From Aedes albopictus (Eukaryota > Arthropoda > Insecta > Diptera > Culicidae): 64,000 nucleotides of DNA. Both the position numbers and the translations under genes were made by a program. Below, in pieces: positions 57,345-64,000 of the stretch. A model generated the notes under the pieces. That model was not told where the DNA came from. It searched no databases and saw only the letters and a list, made by a program, of their open reading frames with translations. Location of the stretch: positions 75,037,734-75,101,733 of the forward strand of contig NC_085136.1 in assembly GCF_035046485.1 (NCBI RefSeq). The letters run 5' to 3'. Positions within the stretch are counted from its first letter, which is position 1, and each line of letters opens with the position of its first letter.

Positions 57345-57982
57345 GTGATTTGATTAATTTTTAAACGGGAGAAGGTGACCTTATCGTCTCGTAACGTATT
57401 GTGTGCACCCAATTTTTGCTGCTTATTTGGCTTTATTTTCAAGGATTTTGAACCAATGTTTAAGCAAACTAAATCAGGTCCAAACCTTCGATAACAGGTA
57501 TAAAATTTCAAATTTTCATCAAGATCGGTTTAAAGTTATAGAAAATCGAGACAAATGAACTTAGATGCGCAAAATCGTATATCAGAGACGAACAGGTTGA
57601 TGGTGATGGTGCTGTGGAGAAAGTGTAGATTTCAAAACTAGGATTCTCAAAGTACAATCGAATACATATATGGAAAGCATTTATGAAGATCGTGGACCAA
57701 AGCATGCATTTACCTACCTACTAGAGTAAAAGTTTTTAATTTGTGTTGTTTATTTTACGTCTCAATAAAGCCATGCCATTGTCGTTATCAGTAAACTTTT
57801 GTTGTGTTATTCTTTACCTTATCCCCTTGCTCTAGACGAGCGATAGAGAATCCCATTTTTCGATTTAACTCACCGCTCTAATCCCACTGCTATCAACTGG
57901 TAGTCGGTCCTATTCTTTGAAATCTGCACGATCTCTGCACCAGTCGGTTATTTCGTTCGCATCATCAACCTTCGTCGTTCAG

Positions 57983-58613
57983 TCGTAGAATGTCGCTGCT
58001 CACGCTTCCCACTTCTCCCATAGAGCTCAACGAAGTTCCAATCTGTGAGTCAGCCATCTCCTGCGATAATCTCCTCTGCGACGGCAACGGAAAGCCGCCG
58101 AATCCGTCGGTCGTAGTGCAGGTCACATCCAACAACCGGGCGGCCAGCGGTTGGGTCAAGTACGGCCGCACGGAAGTGATCGAGCGCAGCTCGAATCCTC
58201 AGTTTATCTGCACGATAACGTTCCGGACGGGGGACGGTCTCAATGCCAAATCTCAGATCCGCTTCACGGCGTACGACGTGCGGGAAAAGGTTACGCAGAC
58301 GGCGGTGCCCATAGGATGGGCCGAAGTGGCCCTCGGAGTCATAACGGACACCTCGCGGCTGAGGATACCGCTGCGGACGCAGAGTCCTTGCGGGGGGAAT
58401 GCCGGATTCATAACGATTGCTACCTGTGCGCCCGATCTGGAGAAGAAGACATCACGCTCGCCGGCCAAAGTTGGTTTGGAACAGCAGCAGCAGCACCATC
58501 AGCAACAGCAGGCCATTGGCCATCGGCGGTCGCAATCGTTGCCGCCCAAGCTGGGCGTGAAGCTGTTCATTCCGCCGCCCTCGAAGGTGGCACTGGTGTT
58601 TACCAACCCGAAC
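57983..58613 (+). CDS. INPP4: INPP4 coding exon 4 (C2 domain and Ser/Pro/Gln linker)
   Basis: The frame from about 57983 reads LLTLPTSPIELNEVPICESA with ISCDNLLCDGNGKPPNPSVV, then KYGRTEVIERSSNPQFICTI and FTAYDVREKVTQTAVPIGWA. This is the C2 domain of the INPP4 family (lipid binding) over roughly the first 130 residues. A Gln/His run follows (58480-58515), then HRRSQSLPPKLGVKLFIPPP, a conserved segment leading to the catalytic half. The exon ends at 58613 before GTAAGT in phase 0. The acceptor is uncertain: AG at 57981-57982 or 57987-57988 both give a phase needing two incoming bases. The ATG at 57990 could also serve a shorter isoform. Confidence 0.85.
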
Positions 58614-58984
58614 GTAAGTATGGGTTTTGCTGGGGGGGTTTGTAACGATGATGTTTTCTAGCTATTTGCAGTCAGGTGAAACGAAAATTGCTTTCAAGAT
58701 TGCAACGACGAATGATCTGCACCCGAGCGCTCGATTTGTATGGTCAACCGTTACGGGTGGAATTGCAATTGAATTGCAAAGGTGGTCCAAAAATTACCAT
58801 GGTGGAATACCAAGCATGTCATTGGCTGAAGCGGAATTCTGCTGCAGTGCTCACTTAAAGACGAAAACGACTTTAGTACATTACAATAAGTATTTCAGTT
58901 TGAACGAGCTCATTTGGACCTAAACCATGGCACTGAATAGGTTGTGGGCCCTGACGATATGTGGTATGCCATCCTATCCCTAAG

Positions 58985-60440
58985 GAGGGACAACATAAAA
59001 CGCTAACGGAGGGGTGTAGACCAATAACCTTATTTAGTTGCAAGGATCAAACACTCAAGTGGATGGAATAGATGTAACATGTTAAAGCAATAGGTGGAAG
59101 ATACAAAGGAGCAAACCGCACCACCATGCTTAAAAATGGTGCACCATCTGAAATACTGTACGGAGCTCACCTATACTCATCAAGTATTGAAGAAATGTGG
59201 GACATAATAGCAACGCAAATCAGCCAAACGATAAGAACAATAACCGGAGCACTACGAACAAGCCCGGTAGAATCCATACTGGCGGTAGCCGGAGTGCTAC
59301 CCCTCAATACACAAATAAAACTGAACACCATAGTCAAAGCAATCAAATGGATGGAACTCCATGATGGTAACAATAATCTAGGAAAACCCCTAGTTTACAG
59401 CCGAATTAACAGGCGAAAATTTACCAGAGATAGCAAAAAGAGAAACCCCATTTCTTTTTTTTTTCATTAGGAAGAAAATGGTATGAATCAAAAGTCAAAA
59501 TTGACTGGGCCATAAAGAAAAGAATCGAAGCAGGGGGATAACAAACCATAGCAAAACAAGAAATCCGCAACACACTGAACAAATATCCAAATCATAATGT
59601 AATATATACCGATAGATAATTCAAAGAAGACGAAGTTGGCTGTGGAATAAACAACAACGCCGAAACCACAATCAAACTAAACAAGTGTGCACCACATACT
59701 CAGCAGAGAGTAAAGCGCTACATATAGCCACAAAACACATGGTCTCGAATGCCGCAGAAGGTAAACTGTCGTTAATAAAAGTAATTAAAAATAATAAAAC
59801 ACATAGCACTCGAAGACAAACCCAACCTTATCTTCACTGACTCCGCAAGTTGTCTCGATGCACTCACTATACAAAGGAACATCCCACCACCCGTGGATAG
59901 AGAAGATCCGAAGGGCAGCGGAAGAAAAAGATATAACAATATGCTGAGTCCCAGGCCACGAAGGCATAAAGAGAAATGAGCTAGCAGACAAAGCAGCACG
60001 AAAAAGCAGGGAAAATGGAACAAAATATGAAGCAGTACCAGCACAAGTTGCAATCAACTGGTACAAGACAAGAACAGTATGGTCCCACGAGTACCGTTGG
60101 AGAAGAAAATCTGTCACCTTTCTCAGAAGATCCAAACCAACCACACTACCGTGGAAAGACAGAAAAAAAACGTAAAGGACCAAAGAACACCCACAAGATT
60201 AAGAATAGGCCACACCTGGCTATCACATGGATACGCCCTACACAAGGCAGATCAACCAAGATGTCAATACAGTAACGCTATACTCACAGCAGACCATATA
60301 ATAAGGAACTGCACAGGATACGAAGAAGCAAGAACAAAATACAATAAAACAGGACCAGATATATAGAACATCACAGAAACGAGCGAAAAAAACCTCCTTG
60401 AGTTTCTCAAGGAAACGGAACTATTAAACAAAATATAAAC
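58985..60440 (+). mobile_element. I-clade LINE ORF2 fragment (RT end, RNase H, C-terminal Cys motif)
   Basis: At 58985-59050 the plus strand reads RPITLFSCKDQTLKWM, an RT motif, then jumps to an RT thumb frame at 59126-59470 with ILYGAHLYSSSIEEMWDI and VESILAVAGVLPLNTQIKLN. RNase H pieces follow: YSAESKALHIATKHM, FTDSASCLDALTIQR and ELADKAARKS in shifted frames. The C-terminal phrase RLRIGHTWLSHGYALHKADQ with PRCQYSNAILTADHIIRNC ends near 60440. An internal deletion and many stops make it dead. It lies in INPP4 intron 4, sense to the gene. Confidence 0.8.
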
Positions 60441-60739
60441 CAAACACGGAGACCAAAAGCAAATACACAACCAAAGACAAGGGTTTTTAGAGCACAAACC
60501 AAGGTTATACTTAAGCCAAACATGGCTAGTGCGATTTTTTTCCGATAGGACAACGAAAGAAGACTAAACAAACAACAGCGTATGTATCATAAAACGATAC
60601 CCCGAATAAATCTAGGTTTTTCGCCCTCTCAAGCCGCTTCTTGAAAATCTTGTAAGGGTTTTGGAGGCAAAACACACTCCAAGGTGTGGGCGGTACGTGA
60701 ACGACGGCAGTTAGCTACATGAGCAATGGAAATTCATCC

Positions 60740-61390
60740 ATAATCGGCCTACCGATCAAATGAAGCATCTAAGAATTGTGAACAACATACGGCAGTCGTC
60801 TATGACCACCTGGGTGGTAACCGAACTGAGACTTTGGAAAACCTCGTTAATCTCTTACCAACTCCAACTCAAGTGGATGGTTAATCGCTGCCTGTCAACA
60901 GAGCTGGAAAGACATGAACGACTTCACCCACATGCATTCCAATGCGGTTGTGACGCGTAAACGTTCTTTTCATGCTTCAAGAGAAAGCGTCGATAGGTGT
61001 AGACCTTTCTCAAGGCCTTGGACATGACGTGGAGATTCCCTTTCCTGACTGTCTATCCTCAAGGGACGGTATATCCAAGGGCGCATGTTTAACCGCGTAG
61101 CCACCTTCCTACGCAACCGAAGTTTTCGAGGATTTCACGCAGAAACTACCTCCACTCCAAGGTTGTGCGAAAATGGCATTCCGCAAGGGTCTGTCATCTC
61201 AGTCACACTGTTTCTCATCGCAATGAACTCAGGTTTTGAACGCAAACCTACGGGAGTACACCTCATTGGTAGTGTACGCCGATGATATGAACCTAGTATT
61301 CTTTGGCAAGTGTGGTAGGCGAATTCGAACTAAAATGCAACAAGTGGTTTGTAAGGTCCTTCAGCCTCTTACCATACAACTTTACGCCTG
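60740..61390 (+). mobile_element. I-clade LINE RT fragment
   Basis: The frames read LKWMVNRCLSTELERHERLH with PHAFQCG (60855-60945), then NGIPQGSVISVTLFLIAMNS (61165-61225) and EYTSLVVYADDMNLVFF (61255-61305). These are RT domains 2 to 5 of I-type LINEs, with the YADD catalytic box intact. Stops and frame changes intervene. It lies downstream of the C-terminal part at 58985-60440, so the order is inverted relative to a full element. Confidence 0.78.
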
Positions 61391-61601
61391 TAGATCTGCA
61401 GTCTTGTCCACCGTTTTTTTTGATAATCTAAACCGTTGGTAAAACTCAATATTTATTTTGTTGGAAACATGCTGCAGTTGATGTATTCGAATCACTCCTG
61501 CTGCGTTTTAAAAATTTTCTGAAAGTATTTCAAAATAGGACAATTCGTAGGATACATACTTCAGAAGTTTTTTGTAAAGCTTATCTGACCTCAATTTACA
61601 G

Positions 61602-61702
61602 ATTCACACCTACCGTCTGCATTCGGGATTGGGTGGCGACATCAGCGTCCAGGAAATCATGCTCGAAAGCCAACTCTGCTACATAATCCCTCAGCAATTG
61701 CT
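61602..61702 (+). CDS. INPP4: INPP4 coding exon 5
   Basis: The acceptor CTCAATTTACAG precedes ATTCAC. The frame reads IHTYRLHSGLGGDISVQEIM with LESQLCYIIPQQLL. It corresponds to the segment of vertebrate INPP4 after the C2 domain that begins with a YRF/YRL motif. Phase 0 matches the end of exon 4 at 58613. The exon ends after CT of a split Leu codon before GTGAGT. The next intron is 73 bp. Confidence 0.88.
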
Positions 61703-61775
61703 GTGAGTATTTCCGCATCCCCTGTGGGAAATCTGATCATGTCTTGACCCAATTCACTCCCCCAACTCCCCACAG

Positions 61776-62169
61776 CTCGATCTGGATCGCCCGGGAAAAA
61801 GAACTGCTGCAGGAAATTTCCGGCATGGGTGAACTGGGCGGTGAGTGGCGCCACCGCCAGATGGAACTGCTCGACAAGCATCTGAAGCTGCTCAAAGACT
61901 ACTCGCAGGCGAAGCAGTTCCTGGCGCAGCAGCAACAGCAAGGTAAGCACTTTAAGCCGAGCTGCAAGAAGGCGGACGAGACGCTGGAGTTCGCTCCGGT
62001 CAATTTGCACCTGCAGCGGATGTGGGCCCACAATGATACGCTGAAACGGGCCGGAGTGCTGGACGTGACGACTGTGGGCGCCTTTACGAGGCATTCCGGA
62101 AAATCGAAGACCGGGGGGTTGGTGAAGCTGTTGCAGCAGATCAAGGATGCCAATGCGAAGGATGGAGGG
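61776..62169 (+). CDS. INPP4: INPP4 coding exon 6 (helical region)
   Basis: The acceptor CTCCCCACAG precedes C, completing the Leu codon. The frame reads SIWIAREKELLQEISGMGEL, GEWRHRQMELLDKHLKLLKD and KPSCKKADETLEFAPVNLHL with QRMW. The last phrase is one of the best-conserved motifs of INPP4 (ADxxLEFVPxNLHxQRM). A VTTVGAFTRHSGKSKTGGL stretch follows. A short Gln run (QQQQQ) interrupts at about 61930. The exon ends at 62169 before GTAAGT in phase 0. The next intron is 839 bp. Confidence 0.92.
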
Positions 62170-63008
62170 GTAAGTAGTCTTTGTTTAGATTCTGGTGATG
62201 GGTGTAGACATCAAGTTTTTCAGACTTCCGGTGTAAGTATCTGGAATTGCCGTGAAATGGTCAGAGTGCTCCAGTCACTGCAAAGGCATCTGGAAGAGTG
62301 TTTATTGATTTACTTGTGATCTGTATCTGATATCATCTGAAGACCTTCAATATGGCCGACGGAACCAGTATCAGGAACCCCCGTAAAATGGCCAAAATAT
62401 TCTCGTGACAAGGATACCAAAATTACATTGATAGAACCTTGCCCACCGTAAATGTTCGACGTCGTAGGTTTCATGATGTCCCTAAGATTTTCCATATAGA
62501 AGACAATTGAATTCATTTGATGGACATTCAACAGATGATCTAGATTCCTCCCAGATGTTCTTGGTTTCCATGTTTTAATAAGTCTCCAGTTGGATACATT
62601 TAGAACCTTTTCTACCGGAAACATGATGTTGATCTGCTTATCTGGATGATAAGTTCATGAACGTCGTCGAAACCACGATTTTTTTCCTGTAAGAGGACCT
62701 TTTGGAGGACCTGTGGGGCCCGTCCGAAACCCTTCAAGGATTACCCGGAAATGGAGTCTGCTGTAGTGTACACAGTGGACAGCTGCTATACAAACTTGAA
62801 ATTTTTGGTGTGCCTTTCTCAAGGAACACTCATGGTTTTATGGAGGTTTCGAAAAAAAAATACTCCTTAAAACCGTCATAAAACTTACGGGGTCATGTGA
62901 TCATGATCTCGGGAAGACCCGGTTATTGGAGAACTTTATGTCGGCACCTACTACTCAAAGCATTGGAGTTTTGAACTTTTTTATCACATATTGTGACCTT
63001 CCTACCAG
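62170..63008. other. INPP4 intron 6
   Basis: The intron contains repeat-like text near 62240-62640 (CCAGTATCAGGAACCCCCGT, AATGGCCAAAATATTCTCG) that resembles dispersed mosquito satellite units. No gene is seen. Confidence 0.5.
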
Positions 63009-64000
63009 AACTCCGAAAAAGTGGCAGCGGCAAACGACGCCGTACAGGCCATCAAGCAGCTCCGCAAGGAGATCGTCGAGATCATGTCCCAGTTACTCTA
63101 CCTAGCAAAGTCCAAAAACCCCAAAGGAATGCTTCCGCTGTGCAACGATATGATGACCAAAACACGCGCCTTGCTCAACATCTGGGAACCGAACCTGGTG
63201 GAGGAGGCCTTCGCGTTCATCGAGCGACACCGGATCATCGATGATCCGACGCAGTCGACGGATGGTTCCGGCGCTGTTGCCAGTGGGGGAACCGTTCCGA
63301 TGTCACCGTTCAAGAAGATCACCCAACAGTTGGGTGCACTGGATCTGAAGAGCCCCGAACTGGAGGACTTTTCCACTCCGATGGGACCGGCACCGGATCT
63401 GTGGCCGCAGGTTCGGACCAGCAAGTCCGGAGTCCTGGGAGCGTTCGGGACCAGCACCAAGTCCAAGTCCCCATCCTCGGTGGACATTAGCACCATCGCA
63501 ACCATCCAGAGCACGTTCAGCCAGATGAACAACAACAGCAAGTCGAAGGACTACCTGATGTCCTGCTCACTTCCGGCGGCATGCTACCTCCCGACGGAAC
63601 AACCGAAGGAGTCCAAATCGAAGAAATCCACCCCGACGGAGGCGTCGTCGGCTTCCGCGAGTGACCTCAAGTTCAGCGAGACCCACTTCGATGTCAACGG
63701 AGAGGTGACGAGTTCGACACCTGTGGACGCTTCCATCAAATCGCCGGAAGTGGAGAAAGCGGAGGAAGCAACGCCGGAGGCCTGTCGGGGGTCGGGGCTC
63801 TCCGTGAATCAGCTGTTGGAGAACAAGAACGAGCTTTTGTCCAATGTTTACGACGAGAATGGGTATCTGATTGAGAATACGGCGATCGTGTTGGGTCACA
63901 ACGGGGCCTTCCTGGACACCAAAGTGATGAGTTCGAGTCCTTCGGCCAACTACTACCGGCCTACGGAGGAACCGGAACCGCTGGACTTGACGCAGCTCAA
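63009..64000 (+). CDS. INPP4: INPP4 coding exon 7 (continues past the window)
   Basis: The acceptor CCTTCCTACCAG precedes AACTCC, phase 0, matching exon 6. The frame is open for all 992 bases. It starts NSEKVAAANDAVQAIKQLRK with EIVEIMSQLLYLAKSKNPKG, matching the helical region of vertebrate INPP4 that follows the ...GGLRKKL segment. From about residue 80 it becomes a long Ser/Thr/Pro-rich, probably disordered linker (KSKSPSSVDISTIATIQSTF, KESKSKKSTPTEASSASASD). It then has a more ordered stretch SVNQLLENKNELLSNVYDEN. The catalytic CxxxxxR motif of the family is expected downstream and is not present here. Confidence 0.92.

Noticed and set aside
57373..57520. Candidate micro-exon after TTTATTTTCAAG at about 57444
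   Set aside because: It has the right length class but introduces an in-frame TGA directly after the exon 3 junction.
58151..58645. 164-codon plus-strand frame overlapping INPP4 exon 4
   Set aside because: It is in a shifted frame of a conserved C2-domain exon and has no domain of its own.
63098..63541. Minus-strand 147-codon frame in exon 7
   Set aside because: It is antisense to a conserved INPP4 coding exon and has no domain.

Overview
The window looks like genomic DNA from a culicine (Aedes-type) mosquito. That is inference. It rests on the host gene, which is an insect-type inositol polyphosphate 4-phosphatase with long introns and small canonical GT-AG splice sites, and on very dense transposon content: tRNA-headed SINEs, RTE/JAM-like, I-clade and CR1-like LINE pieces, copia, gypsy and Penelope remnants, and many MITEs with TA, TTAA or 7-8 bp target duplications. 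Nothing suggests bacterial or viral origin.

The only well-supported host gene is INPP4, on the + strand of the right third. A probable 5'UTR exon ends at 42482. The first coding exon is 42834-42951. A 13.9-kb intron follows, then coding exons at 56896-57054, 57144-57344, 57983-58613, 61602-61702, 61776-62169 and 63009 to the window edge. Together they encode an N-terminal PH domain, a C2 domain and the helical linker region. The catalytic C-terminus lies beyond the window. All junctions agree in phase except exon 3/exon 4.

Layout. 1-5 kb: repeats, foldbacks and a 54-bp retroposon. 4.7-11 kb: a degenerate 12-bp satellite interrupted at 6114-8417 by a 2.3-kb palindromic element built from ~153-bp units. 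11-15 kb: non-genic DNA and a 698-bp foldback. 15.5-17.6 kb: Penelope-like (GIY-YIG) and gypsy remnants. 19-24.6 kb: a dead minus-strand copia split by two terminal-repeat elements. 25-30 kb: AT-rich DNA with a perfectly spaced 31-bp tandem repeat. 30.7-31.1 kb: a possible minus-strand 5'UTR exon. 32-40 kb: broken coding-like segments of an unrecognised protein, split by a 3.5-kb inverted-repeat element and surrounded by TA-flanked MITEs. 40-42 kb: more MITEs. 43-56 kb (INPP4 intron 1): a nested stack in which copia holds a terminal inverted-repeat element, which holds a SINE and a 1.55-kb insert, which holds a foldback, which holds a MITE. 58.6-61.6 kb (INPP4 intron 4): two I-clade LINE fragments.

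No new multi-gene system was found. The most unusual objects are the 2.3-kb mirror-arranged foldback, the deep insertion stack whose target sites can be read from the opposite arms, the disrupted unknown gene, and the INPP4 exon 3/4 phase conflict. Family names come from motif recognition by eye. No database search was run.
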